Assembly (NCBI RefSeq): GCF_017569225.1
Contig: NZ_CP071868.1
Location: 2,666,001-2,730,000, forward strand
DNA: 64,000 bases
Source of the DNA: Pengzhenrongella sicca
GTDB taxonomy: Bacteria; Actinomycetota; Actinomycetes; Actinomycetales; Cellulomonadaceae
Direction: 5' to 3'
Position 1 is the first letter of the stretch. Each line of letters opens with the position of its first letter. The notes beneath the pieces were generated by a model that was not told the DNA's origin, ran no database searches, and saw only the letters and a list, made by a program, of their open reading frames with translations. Made by a program: the position numbers and the translations under genes. Shown piece by piece: positions 16,154-24,594 of the stretch.

Positions 16154-17308
16154 ATGCGCAAGCTGCTCCTGCTCGCCCCGCTCGCAGTCTCCATGCTCGC
16201 TCTGCCCGCGTGCAGCACCGCGGGGGCCGAGGGCTCCGGCGCCGCCTCCTCGACGACCGCGACCGCCGACGCCGCGTCCGGCACCTCGTGCGGGACGACG
16301 GTCGACGACATCGCGGCCGCAGCTGCGGACGAGGGCAAGGTCAACCTGATCGCCCTGCCCGACACCTGGGCGAACTACGGCGGCATCCTCGCGTCCTACC
16401 GGGACACGTACGGCATCGATGCGACGGTGGCAAACCCGGACGCGTCGTCGGCGGACGAGATCACCGCGATCCAGACGCTGCGCGGCCAGGCCGACATGCC
16501 CGAGGTCGTCGACGTCGGGGCGTCCTTCACGCAGCAGATGATCGACGAGGGGTACGCCGAGGTCTACAAGCCAACGGTCTGGGACGACATCCCGGATGCG
16601 CTCAAGGACCCCGAGGGGCACTGGGTCGCGTCGTACTACGGCGTGATGTCCATCGCGACGAACACGACGCTGGTTGCGGACCCGCCCACCTCGTTCGCCG
16701 ACCTCGAGGACCCGAAGTACGCGGGCCAGGTCACCCTCAACGGCGACCCGCGCGAGGCCGGGGCCGCGTTCGCGGCGGTCATGGCGGCGTCGCTGGCCAA
16801 CGGCGGCAGCTTCGACGACATCCTGCCGGGCATCGAGTACTTCGCCGGGCTCAAGGAGTCGGGCAACCTGCAGGCGGTCGACGTGTCCCAGGCGACGCTG
16901 CTGTCGGGTGAGGTGCCGATCGCGCTCGACTGGACCTACAACTTCCCGGCGATCGAGCCGCTGATGACCGACGCCGGCTTCGACCTGGAGGTCACGGTGC
17001 CCTCGGACGGGGTCTACGGCGGCTACTACGCCCAGTCGGTCGTGACCGAGGCCGCGCACCCGTGCGCGGCCCGGTTGTTCCTCGAGCACCTCGTCGGCGA
17101 CGACGGCGCGCTCGGGTACCTCGAGGGCGGCGCGATCCCGGCGCGGTACGCGACGCTCGTCGCCGAGGGCAAGGTCGACGCCGAGCTCGCCGAGAACCTG
17201 CCGGACGCCGACACGATCGACGCCATCACGTTCCCGAGCCAGGACCAGATCGACGCCGCGAAGGCCACGCTCTCCGAGCAGTGGGGCCCGATGGTTGCCG
17301 ACAAGTGA
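16154..17308 (+). CDS. ABC transporter substrate-binding lipoprotein
   Basis: A 384-residue extracytoplasmic solute-binding protein. It has a lipoprotein signal peptide with lipobox LPAC (Cys at about residue 20) and a Ser/Thr/Ala linker to residue 45. A periplasmic-binding-protein type II fold follows (VNLIALPDTWANYGGILASY; VVDVGASFTQQMIDEGYAEV; later ALDWTYNFPAIEPLM). It resembles the spermidine/putrescine, iron and aminoethylphosphonate binding group (PotD/PhnS-like). The ligand is not evident. It heads a tightly coupled operon: permease (GTGA overlap), second permease (ATGA overlap), ATPase and metallophosphoesterase. GAGGGAA precedes the ATG. The phosphoesterase at the end suggests a phosphate- or phosphonate-containing ligand, as inference. 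Confidence 0.9.
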   Translation: MRKLLLLAPLAVSMLALPACSTAGAEGSGAASSTTATADAASGTSCGTTVDDIAAAAADEGKVNLIALPDTWANYGGILASYRDTYGIDATVANPDASSADEITAIQTLRGQADMPEVVDVGASFTQQMIDEGYAEVYKPTVWDDIPDALKDPEGHWVASYYGVMSIATNTTLVADPPTSFADLEDPKYAGQVTLNGDPREAGAAFAAVMAASLANGGSFDDILPGIEYFAGLKESGNLQAVDVSQATLLSGEVPIALDWTYNFPAIEPLMTDAGFDLEVTVPSDGVYGGYYAQSVVTEAAHPCAARLFLEHLVGDDGALGYLEGGAIPARYATLVAEGKVDAELAENLPDADTIDAITFPSQDQIDAAKATLSEQWGPMVADK

Positions 17309-18270
17309 CCGGGTCCGACCTCGCGACCGGACCGGCGGCGCCGCCATCGCGGCGGACGCTCCGGTCCGGCGCGCGGCCCGCGCCGCCGCTCCCCGGGCAG
17401 GTCCGCCGCCCGGCCGGCCCGCGGCTCCGGCGCCCGAGCGGTGCGGTGCTCGCGCTCGTCCCGTTTCTCGCCTTCATCGCGGTCTTCCTGCTGTGGCCGA
17501 CGGCGGCCGTCGTCATCAAGGCGATCACCCCGGGCGGGTCGCTCGGGGTGAGCACGCTCGTGCGCGCCGTGTCGGGGCCCTATCGCAGCGCGTTCGAGAA
17601 CTCCCTGGCGCTCGCGGGCGCGTCGGCGGTCATTGGCGGAGCGGTCGGGCTCGCCCTCGCGTTCGCGGTGCGGGGGCTCGAGCGGCCCGGCTGGCTCCGT
17701 CCGGCGATCGACTCGTGGAGCTCCGTCGCGTCCCAGCTCGGCGGCGTACCGCTGGCGTTCGCGTTCGTGGCCACGATCGGCACGCAGGGGGTGGTGACGA
17801 AGGCGCTGAACGGGCTCGGCATCGACCTCGCGGGGTCCGGCTTCTCCCTCGCGACGCTCGCGGGGCTGACGATCGTCTACCTGTACTTTCAGATCCCGCT
17901 CATGTTCCTCGTCGTCATGCCCGCGGTCGCGGGGCTGCGGACGACGTGGCGGGAGGCCGCCTCGCTCATGGGCGCCGGTCCGGCCCGGTACTGGGCGACG
18001 GTCGCCGGGCCGATCCTCGCGCCGTCGGTGCTCGGCGGCATGCTGCTGCTGTTCATCAACGCCTTCAGCGCGTACGCCACCGCCTACGTCCTGAGCTCGA
18101 GCGGGCAGCTGGTCCCCCTGCAGATTCGGTTCGTCCTGCAGGGCAACGTCATCACGGGCGAGCAGGACCTCGGCTACGCGCTCGTCACGTGGACGGTCGC
18201 GCTGCTCGCGGTCGGGCTCGTCGGCATGAGCCTGCTGCAGCGCCGGGCCGCCCGCTGGTCCCGCGCATGA
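17305..18270 (+). CDS. ABC transporter permease (first)
   Basis: A 321-residue inner-membrane permease with six predicted helices after a Pro/Arg-rich cytoplasmic N-terminus of about 50 residues. Helices begin with VLALVPFLAFIAVFLLWP. The EAA loop that contacts the ATPase is near residue 215 (WREAASLMGAGPARYWATVA). The GTG start overlaps the binding protein stop (GTGA at 17305-17308), so translation is coupled. It is the partner of the second permease to form a heterodimeric channel of the PotB/PotC type. Confidence 0.92.
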   Translation: MTGSDLATGPAAPPSRRTLRSGARPAPPLPGQVRRPAGPRLRRPSGAVLALVPFLAFIAVFLLWPTAAVVIKAITPGGSLGVSTLVRAVSGPYRSAFENSLALAGASAVIGGAVGLALAFAVRGLERPGWLRPAIDSWSSVASQLGGVPLAFAFVATIGTQGVVTKALNGLGIDLAGSGFSLATLAGLTIVYLYFQIPLMFLVVMPAVAGLRTTWREAASLMGAGPARYWATVAGPILAPSVLGGMLLLFINAFSAYATAYVLSSSGQLVPLQIRFVLQGNVITGEQDLGYALVTWTVALLAVGLVGMSLLQRRAARWSRA

Positions 18271-19073
18271 CGGCGCGAACGGTCCGCGTGGCGTTCCTGG
18301 TGCTGCTCGCGGTCTTCTTCGTCGTCCCCCAGGTCGCGATGGCCCGCTTCGCGTTCCAGAACGTGCCCGTCGCGCTGCTGCACCCGGGCAACCTCGCCAG
18401 CCGCTGGTCGCTCGAACCGCTCCTGGCCGCCCTCGCCGAGCCGGCGCTGTGGGAGGCGACCCGGACGAGCGTGATCCTGGCGATTCTCGCCGTGCTGCTC
18501 AACCTCGCTCTCCTGCTCCCGCTCTCGATCCTCGCGGAGGTGCAGGCGCCCGCGCTGCGCCCCGTGCTCTCCGCGGTGACGCTGCTGCCGTGGGTCGTCC
18601 CGCCGATCGCGCTCGTCGTCGGGGTCTCCGCGACCTTCCGGGCGGTCGCGCCGTGGTTCCTGGCCAGCACCCTGAGCCTCGTCCCGTTCTACGCGATCTG
18701 GGCGATGCCCTTCACCTATCGCGCGCTCGACGCCGGCCTGCGCGCCATCAACGCGCGCACGCTGGTGGAGGCCGGTCGCAGCCTCGGCGCGGGGCCCGCC
18801 ACCCTCCTGTTCCGCATCCTCATCCCGAACCTCGGCGCGTCGATCGTCGCCGCGGCCGGGCTCACGACCGCGCTCGTGCTCGGGGAGTTCGCGTTCGCGT
18901 CGCTGCTGCTCAAGGACACGCTGCCGACGTACCTGGTCACCTACCAGCGCCAGGTGCCGCAGGGCGGCATGGCGCTCGCGCTGGCCATCCTGGTCCTGAC
19001 CGCGCTCGCGCTCGGCTCCGTGGTGCACCTGCTGCGGAGACGGGGGCTCGACGTGGCGACCACGGGCGTCTGA
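18267..19073 (+). CDS. ABC transporter permease (second)
   Basis: A 268-residue membrane permease, six helices, starting with VRVAFLVLLAVFFVVPQVAM. The EAA loop is LVEAGRSLGAGPATLLFRIL near residue 170. It resembles the PotC/PhnV-like half of spermidine or aminoethylphosphonate importers. The ATG overlaps the previous stop (ATGA, 18267-18270). After its stop, 64 bases of C/A-rich repeats (CCCCACGACGACG and CCCCACGACC) separate it from the ATPase gene. Confidence 0.92.
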   Translation: MTARTVRVAFLVLLAVFFVVPQVAMARFAFQNVPVALLHPGNLASRWSLEPLLAALAEPALWEATRTSVILAILAVLLNLALLLPLSILAEVQAPALRPVLSAVTLLPWVVPPIALVVGVSATFRAVAPWFLASTLSLVPFYAIWAMPFTYRALDAGLRAINARTLVEAGRSLGAGPATLLFRILIPNLGASIVAAAGLTTALVLGEFAFASLLLKDTLPTYLVTYQRQVPQGGMALALAILVLTALALGSVVHLLRRRGLDVATTGV

Positions 19074-19137
19074 TGCACCTGCCGACCCGACGACGACACA
19101 CCCCACGACGACGCACCCCACGACCCGAGGAGACCCG

Positions 19138-20181
19138 ATGGCCACGATCGAGATGACGGGCGTGCGCAAGTCGTTCGGCACGACCGTCGCCCTTGCGGAC
19201 CTGCACCTGCGGATCGAGTCCGGCGAGCTCGTGTGCCTGCTCGGCCCGTCCGGGTGCGGCAAGACGACCGCTTTGCGTCTGCTGGCGGGGTTCGAGCGGC
19301 CCGACGGCGGCTCGATCGCCGTCGACGGCGAGGACGTGACGCACGTCCTGCCCCGGCACCGCGGGTTCGGCATGGTGTTCCAGGACTACAGCCTGTTCCC
19401 GAACCTGACGGCGCGGCAGAACATCGCGTTCGGGCTCAAGGTCCGCCGCACGGGCGGGGCCGAGACGGCCGCGACCGTCGACCGGCTGCTCGGCGTGACC
19501 CGGCTCGAGCAGCACGCCGACAAGTACCCGCACCAGATGTCCGGGGGCCAGAAGCAACGCGTCGCGCTCGCGCGCGCGATCGCCACCCAGCCGCGGCTGC
19601 TGCTGCTCGACGAGCCCTTGTCCGCGCTGGACGCCAAGGTTCGCGAGCACCTGCGGGAGGAGATCCGCCGCCTGCAGCGCGAGGTCGGCGTGACCACGGT
19701 CTTCGTCACCCACGACCAGCACGAGGCGATGGCAGTCGCCGACCGGGTCGCCGTGGTGCGCGACGGGCTGATCGAGCAGATCGACCCGCCGCGCACGCTG
19801 TACAGCCGCCCCGCGTCCGAGTTCGTGGCGAGCTTCGTCGGCACGGTGAACCGGCTCACGGCCGAGCGCTCCTCGAGCGGGCGGTGGCTGGTGCTGGGCG
19901 CGCCGGTCGAGGCCGCCGACGCGGCCCAGAGCGACGGCACGATGCGCGCCGTCGTCCGGCCCGAGCAGCTCGAGGTCCGCGGGCTCGCGCCCACCGGCGG
20001 AACGGTCGCGCGCGTCGTCGGCCTGTCGTTCCTCGGCGCGTTCACCCGAGCCACCATCGATCATCCCGTCGAGGGGGTCGTCATCGCGGACATCCTCGGC
20101 GAGTCCGCCGACGAGCTCGCGGTCGGCGACGCCGTCGAGCTCCGCGTCCGGCCCGGGGCGGGCGCGGTGGTGCTCCAGTGA
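19138..20181 (+). CDS. ABC transporter ATP-binding protein
   Basis: A 347-residue ATPase of the polyamine/iron/phosphonate importer class. Walker A is GPSGCGKTT (near residue 38), the Q loop VFQDYSLFP, the signature MSGGQKQRVALARA, Walker B LLLLDEPLSALD, and the switch His is in FVTHDQHEA. Residues about 240-347 form a TOBE-type domain that may bind regulatory ligands. CGAGGAG precedes the ATG. It energises the two preceding permeases. Its stop overlaps the GTG of the metallophosphoesterase. Confidence 0.94.
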   Translation: MATIEMTGVRKSFGTTVALADLHLRIESGELVCLLGPSGCGKTTALRLLAGFERPDGGSIAVDGEDVTHVLPRHRGFGMVFQDYSLFPNLTARQNIAFGLKVRRTGGAETAATVDRLLGVTRLEQHADKYPHQMSGGQKQRVALARAIATQPRLLLLDEPLSALDAKVREHLREEIRRLQREVGVTTVFVTHDQHEAMAVADRVAVVRDGLIEQIDPPRTLYSRPASEFVASFVGTVNRLTAERSSSGRWLVLGAPVEAADAAQSDGTMRAVVRPEQLEVRGLAPTGGTVARVVGLSFLGAFTRATIDHPVEGVVIADILGESADELAVGDAVELRVRPGAGAVVLQ

Positions 20182-21776
20182 CCTCGCCGGCCCACGAACC
20201 GGCAGCGCGCTCGACCGCCGAGCGGACCCTCGCGCCGGCGGCGCCCGGTGCGCTCGGCTGGCGCGACCTCGAACCCGCGCCCGGCGAAACGCACCACGGC
20301 TCCCCGCCCCGGGCCGGCGGACGCGTTCTGGCGGCACTCGTGCACCTGTCCGACCTACACCTGTGCGACGCCGAGTCGCCCGCCCGCCAGGAGCACCTCG
20401 ACCACCTCGGCGACCCTGGGGGGCCGTACGCGCCGCGCCTGGGCCGGATCGGCACCTACCGACCGCAGGAGATCCTCACGGTGCAGGTCGCGGTGGCCGC
20501 CCTGCGGTCCGTGCACCGGCTCGACAGCGCGCCGCTGACCGGCGCACCCCTGGACGCCCTGGTCGTCACCGGGGACCTCACCGACAACGCCCAACGCAAC
20601 GAGCTGCGCTGGTACACCGAGCTGCTGGCGGGGCGGGCGGTTACCCCGCGCAGCGGTGACCCCGCGCGGAGCAGCTGGGTGGGGGCGCCGTCCACCGTCT
20701 GGCGACCGTACTTCTGGCACCCCGACGGCTCCCCCGACGCGGGCCCCGCCGACCTGCCGACGCTCCGCTACGGCTACCCGCAGGTCCCGGGCCTCGTCGA
20801 GGCCGCGCGCGCGGCCGTCCGGTCACCGGGCGCCCCGGTGCCCTGGTACAGCGTGCACGGCAACCACGACGCGCTGCTGCAGGGCACGGTCGCGCCCGAC
20901 GGCGCCCTGCACCGGCTCGCGATCGGCTCCGCGCGGGTCGTGGGGCTCGGGCCGCGCCAGACGCCGCTCGTCGCGCTCGAGGCCGCAGCCCCGCAGGGTC
21001 CCGCCCGCTACGCCCTGGACCCCGCCGCCCCCCGCGAGCGCGTCGTCGCCGACCCCGAGCGCGCGCTGCTCGGCGCGGGCGAGTTCGACGCGACCCACGC
21101 CTCCCGCGGAGCGGGCCAGCACGGCCCGGGCCGGGTCGCGGGCGCCGGCAACGCGTGGGCCTGCGACGTCGGGCAGGTCCGGCTCATCGCGATCGACACG
21201 GTCAACCCGCACGGCGGCTGGCAGGGGTCGCTCGACGAGACGCAGCTGCAGTGGCTCGCGGAGCGCCTCGACGAGGCGAACGACCGCTACGTCGTCGTCG
21301 CCTCCCATCACCCGTCGTGGACCCTGACCAACGCGTTCGCTCCCCCGGGCGCACCCCGCCGCGTGCTCGCGGACGAGGTCCTCGCGCTGCTCCTGGACCA
21401 CCCGGGCGTGCTGGCGTGGGTCGCGGGGCACGTGCATGCGCACTCGCGCTTGTGGCACCCGGCGCCCGACCGGGACGGAGGGCTGCTCGAGGTGACGACG
21501 TCGTCCCTCATCGACTGGCCCCAGCAGTTCCGCGTGCTCGAGCTCGTTCGCGAGCCCGGCGGGACGATCGCGGTGGCGAGCACGGTCGTCGACCATCGCG
21601 GCGGGCCGGGGCCTGGCGGCGGCGCGATCGAGGAGCAGGACACCCTCGCGTCCCTGTCCCGGACCCTCGCAGCGAACGACTACCGGGCACGGGACGACCC
21701 GCGGCTGCTCGCGGCGGCCGCCGGCCGTCCGTCCGATCGCAACGCGGTCTGGCGAATGCCCGACCCCTTCCCGTGA
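20178..21776 (+). CDS. TIGR03767-type metallophosphoesterase
   Basis: A 532-residue calcineurin-like metallophosphoesterase. Metal-ligand motifs are in order: HLSDLHLC (DxH), VVTGDLTDNA (GD), SVHGNHDAL (GNHD), ASHHPSW and VAGHVHAHSR (GHxH). The size and N-terminus match the actinobacterial TIGR03767 family, whose substrate is unknown. There is no clear signal peptide after the GTG start at 20178, which overlaps the ATPase stop in GTGA, so it is the last gene of the transporter operon. It may hydrolyse a phosphoester brought in by the transporter, by context only. The frame remains open much further upstream, but that overlaps the ATPase gene. Confidence 0.9.
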   Translation: MTSPAHEPAARSTAERTLAPAAPGALGWRDLEPAPGETHHGSPPRAGGRVLAALVHLSDLHLCDAESPARQEHLDHLGDPGGPYAPRLGRIGTYRPQEILTVQVAVAALRSVHRLDSAPLTGAPLDALVVTGDLTDNAQRNELRWYTELLAGRAVTPRSGDPARSSWVGAPSTVWRPYFWHPDGSPDAGPADLPTLRYGYPQVPGLVEAARAAVRSPGAPVPWYSVHGNHDALLQGTVAPDGALHRLAIGSARVVGLGPRQTPLVALEAAAPQGPARYALDPAAPRERVVADPERALLGAGEFDATHASRGAGQHGPGRVAGAGNAWACDVGQVRLIAIDTVNPHGGWQGSLDETQLQWLAERLDEANDRYVVVASHHPSWTLTNAFAPPGAPRRVLADEVLALLLDHPGVLAWVAGHVHAHSRLWHPAPDRDGGLLEVTTSSLIDWPQQFRVLELVREPGGTIAVASTVVDHRGGPGPGGGAIEEQDTLASLSRTLAANDYRARDDPRLLAAAAGRPSDRNAVWRMPDPFP

Positions 21777-21905
21777 CGACGCGCTCCGCGGCCGGGCGAC
21801 GCTCACCATCCGAGACCCCGGACGCTCGGCCTTGACGCGAGGCGACCCGCATGGTCCGCTACGTAGGTTCTCCGTCAGATCGAGAATCCACGAGGGGGGC
21901 AGCCG

Positions 21906-22013
21906 ATGACCGACACCCGTGTCGCGCCGTTGCTTCGCCGTGCGGGCAGCCCCGCCTCGCGCACCCGGGCCGGGCTGCCGCGGACGTGTCCGACCTGGTG
22001 TCAGCACTCCTGA
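21906..22013 (+). CDS. possible 35-residue peptide
   Basis: A short frame after a strong purine tract (GAGGGGGGCAG, ending four bases before the ATG). The peptide is Arg-rich with a C-terminal TCPTWCQHS, two cysteines separated by three residues. No family is recognised. It lies in the 566-base gap between the phosphoesterase (ends 21776) and the epimerase (ends at 22343). It may be a leader peptide or a chance frame with a good ribosome site. Confidence 0.3.
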   Translation: MTDTRVAPLLRRAGSPASRTRAGLPRTCPTWCQHS

Positions 22014-22106
22014 CGTTCACCAGGTCCATCCGTCCCGCGCGCCCTCGGCACTGAGCCGACGTCGCCCGCGTGGGGCGGTCCGCAGCCGCATCCGCGAGGT
22101 ACCCCG

Positions 22107-22304
22107 ATGGCCAGCACTCTCCCCTCCACCCCCGCCCCGACCGCCGAGCGAGTACTCGCGCGTCCGCAGCCCGCAGGGCATGCGCCGACGGCAGCGCACT
22201 CGCCGACCACGCTTGCCGGGCTCCGCAGCGATCGCCGCTGGTGGGCTCACCTCGACGCGCTCACGGGCATCTCGCCCGCGCGCCCGCCGGCGACGCGCGC
22301 CTGA
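22107..22304 (+). CDS. 65-residue hypothetical protein
   Basis: An open frame with GAGGT six bases before the ATG. The product is Ala/Pro/Thr-rich for 40 residues and then has DRRWWAHLDALTG, a more protein-like segment. There are no membrane helices. It is unrecognised. It and the 35-residue frame upstream are the only candidates in 21777-22342. The remainder of that gap holds a possible promoter region (TTGACG at 21832 and TAGGTT at 21864, spacing too long to be canonical). Confidence 0.35.
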   Translation: MASTLPSTPAPTAERVLARPQPAGHAPTAAHSPTTLAGLRSDRRWWAHLDALTGISPARPPATRA

Positions 22305-22342
22305 GTGGCCGGGCCGCATGAGCCGGCCGGGCCGGCCGATGG

Positions 22343-23230
22343 CTACGCGGTCGCGTCCCGCCACGAGTGCTCGGGCTCGAAGCCCAGGACCCGGCGGGCC
22401 TTGTCGATCGAGAGCAGCGTCTCGTGCTCGCCGAGCTGGCCGCGGACCTCGACCTCGGGGAAGACCTCCGCGAGCAGCTCGGCGCTGGACCGGCTCATCA
22501 CGGTGTCGGCGTTCGCGACGATGAACACGTCCAGGCCGGTCGCGTCGTGGTCGAGGGCGCGGCGCACCGCCTGGGCGCCGTCGCGCGCGTCGATGTACCC
22601 CCAGAGGTTCCACTTGCGCAGGTGGGCGTCCGCGTCGTAGGACGCGAACGCGGCGTAGTCGGCCGGGTCCATGACGTTCGAGAAGCGCAGCCCGATCATC
22701 TTCAGCCGCGGGTCCCAGCGGCACAGGTGGTGGGCCATCTCCTCCTCGAGCGCCTTGACGAGCGAGTACGTCGACTCGGGGCGCACCCGGTACTCCTCGT
22801 CGACCGGTACGTAGGGGGGTGGGGTCTCGAACGGCAGGCCCAGGACGGTCTCGCTCGAGGCCCACACGACGTTGCGGACACCCGCGGCGCGCGCGGCGTT
22901 GAACACGTTCCACGACGCCGTCGCGTTGTTGGCGAACGTCGCCGAGTTCGCCGTCAGCCCCGGCGCGGGCAGGGCCGCGAGGTGCACGACGGCGTCCACC
23001 CGCCCCCCGTGCTCGTCGACCGCGCCGGTCATGAGCTCGAGCACCTGGCCGTAGTCCGTCAGGTCCGTCGTCACGAACTCCCCGACCACGACGGCCGGCC
23101 GGACCCGGTCGACCGACACCACGTCCCACCCGTGCCGGGCCAGGTCGGCCGCCACCGCGCGCCCGAGCTTGCCCGCGGCGCCGGTGACGACGACGCGGCC
23201 GCTGCTGGTCGATCCGGTAGGCACAGTCAT
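22343..23230 (-). CDS. NAD-dependent epimerase/dehydratase (extended SDR)
   Basis: A 295-residue extended short-chain dehydrogenase/reductase. The nucleotide-binding motif is VVVTGAAGKLGRAVA (TGxxGxxG) at residue 14-26. The active-site Ser region is VWASSETVLG, and the YxxxK catalytic pair is in STYSLVKALEEE. An Asp (SVDRVRP) after strand two suggests NAD rather than NADP. Relatives include UDP-glucose epimerase-like and uronate dehydrogenase-like proteins; the substrate is open. The ATG is followed by a short Thr/Ser-rich lead. It is followed on the plus side by the universal stress protein gene, same strand, 81 bases away. Confidence 0.87.
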   Translation of the reverse strand: MTVPTGSTSSGRVVVTGAAGKLGRAVAADLARHGWDVVSVDRVRPAVVVGEFVTTDLTDYGQVLELMTGAVDEHGGRVDAVVHLAALPAPGLTANSATFANNATASWNVFNAARAAGVRNVVWASSETVLGLPFETPPPYVPVDEEYRVRPESTYSLVKALEEEMAHHLCRWDPRLKMIGLRFSNVMDPADYAAFASYDADAHLRKWNLWGYIDARDGAQAVRRALDHDATGLDVFIVANADTVMSRSSAELLAEVFPEVEVRGQLGEHETLLSIDKARRVLGFEPEHSWRDATA

Positions 23231-23311
23231 GGGTTACCTCGAGTCAGGTCAGGTCGGGCTGGGGGTGGGCTCGGAGCAGCCTAGATCGCCCGGTCGGGTT
23301 CGGCATCCGCG

Positions 23312-23854
23312 TCAGCGCCACAGCGGTGTCTTCCAGTCGACCACGCTGAGCGGGACGACGAGCACGGGCCGGTGCTGGTGATGGGACAGCTGGACCGCCA
23401 CCGACCCCTCGACGACCTCGCGGAGCCGGGCGCCCGGCCCGGGTGCGCGGGTCCCGACGACGATCGCGGCGGCGTCGACCGCCCGGGCGAGGTGCGTCAG
23501 GGCCCGGTCGGCACGGCCGGCGAGATACCGGAAGTGCCACGGGACGCCGGAGGGGTCGAGCACGTCGGTCAGCGACTGCTCGATCTGCTTCTGGCGTGCC
23601 AGCCACGTGTCGTCGACGGAGTCCGGGTCGACCTCCGCGTGGTGCACGGAGCCGTCGGGAAACTCCTCGACCACGAACCGCGACGGGTCCACGTACGCGA
23701 AGTAGAGCGGGACGCCGCCGGCGGCCTGGGACCAGGATGCCGCGGTCAGCACCACGAGCTCGGGCTGGTGCGGGACGATCGCCACGACGAACGGATGACC
23801 GCTGAAGGGCGTCATCCGGTCCGGGCTCGGCTGGGCTGCCGGTCGGTCTGGCAT
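23312..23854 (-). CDS. universal stress protein (UspA) family
   Basis: A 180-residue single UspA domain. The N-terminal strand is HPFVVAIVPHQPELVVLTAA. The ATP-binding glycine motif G-x2-G-x9-G(S/T) is near the C-terminus: GTRAPGPGARL, then VVEGSVAVQL. The final strand is RPVLVVPLSVV. In place of the usual Asp after the first strand there is PHQPELV, so ATP binding may differ. The start M at 23854 precedes 13 polar residues; an internal Met at residue 14 is an alternative start. Its role is stress adaptation, with the target unknown. Confidence 0.82.
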   Translation of the reverse strand: MPDRPAAQPSPDRMTPFSGHPFVVAIVPHQPELVVLTAASWSQAAGGVPLYFAYVDPSRFVVEEFPDGSVHHAEVDPDSVDDTWLARQKQIEQSLTDVLDPSGVPWHFRYLAGRADRALTHLARAVDAAAIVVGTRAPGPGARLREVVEGSVAVQLSHHQHRPVLVVPLSVVDWKTPLWR

Positions 23855-23870
23855 CGGGTCGGGACCGGCC

Positions 23871-24533
23871 TCAGGTCGCGGGCCGCGGCGCGAGCTGGTC
23901 CGCGCGAGGTCGCGCCGCGATCGCCCACCAGATGATTCCGCCGACGGCCAGGCCGAACCCCACCAGGCCCACGATGATCACCAGGAACACCCCGAAGACC
24001 GTCGAGAAGATGCCGGCGAAGAACGGCGCGAAGTCCTGGTCGGGCATGAGCATCACCGTCGCGTCCGAACCGTCAGCCATGGGCGGGGCCACCACCGTGT
24101 ACACACCCGACGTCGCCGCGTCGAACGCGCCGACCGACCGCGCCGCGACCCCGTCACGCGACGCGTTGATCGTGACCTGCGCCCCGCCGCCCGTGGCGAC
24201 GGCGGCGCCGTCCGGTGCGGTCACGTCGAGGTCGCGGGCGAGCTCGCCGGGCGCGGCCTCCTGCCGTGCCGCGACGATGATCGCGTACCGGCCGGCGTCC
24301 AGGTGGATCTCGGCCGTGCCCGGGGCGTCGACGGAGCCGACCACCCCCGTGCCCGGCGCGCCGTCGGCACCGAGCACGTCGAGCGGGAGGAGCCCGACGA
24401 ACTGCCGGGCGGTGAGCACCCCGAGCACGATCGCGCCGACGCACACGAGGGCACCGATGGCGGTCAGCACCTTCGCCCCGCGGGTCGACCGAGGGGCGCC
24501 CACAGGCGACGGTGCAGGAGCGACGTAGGTCAT
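23871..24533 (-). CDS. hypothetical membrane protein with N- and C-terminal helices
   Basis: A 220-residue protein of unknown function. After about 20 Pro/Ala-rich residues a transmembrane helix (residues 21-45) is followed by an extracytoplasmic beta-rich domain of 130 residues. A second helix pair occupies 180-210 (FFAGIFSTVFGVFLVIIVGL, then VGGIIWWAIAARP). The middle part resembles a jelly-roll or lipid-exposed sandwich but matches no family I can name. The ATG 24531-24533 is preceded by TAAGTT and seven bases, so it is probably leaderless; no ribosome site is present. The frame extends to 24590 but the extra residues are unlikely. It lies 61 bases after the ParA gene, same strand. Confidence 0.7.
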   Translation of the reverse strand: MTYVAPAPSPVGAPRSTRGAKVLTAIGALVCVGAIVLGVLTARQFVGLLPLDVLGADGAPGTGVVGSVDAPGTAEIHLDAGRYAIIVAARQEAAPGELARDLDVTAPDGAAVATGGGAQVTINASRDGVAARSVGAFDAATSGVYTVVAPPMADGSDATVMLMPDQDFAPFFAGIFSTVFGVFLVIIVGLVGFGLAVGGIIWWAIAARPRADQLAPRPAT

Positions 24534-24594
24534 AGGAGAGAACTTAGTCCGCGCGCCCGGCGCCCGGGTGCGCCCCGGCGGCCGCGGCACGGTC

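Noticed and set aside
21832-21869. TTGACG with TAGGTT as promoter of the small frame at 21906.
   Set aside because: The spacing of 26 bases is too long for a normal promoter.
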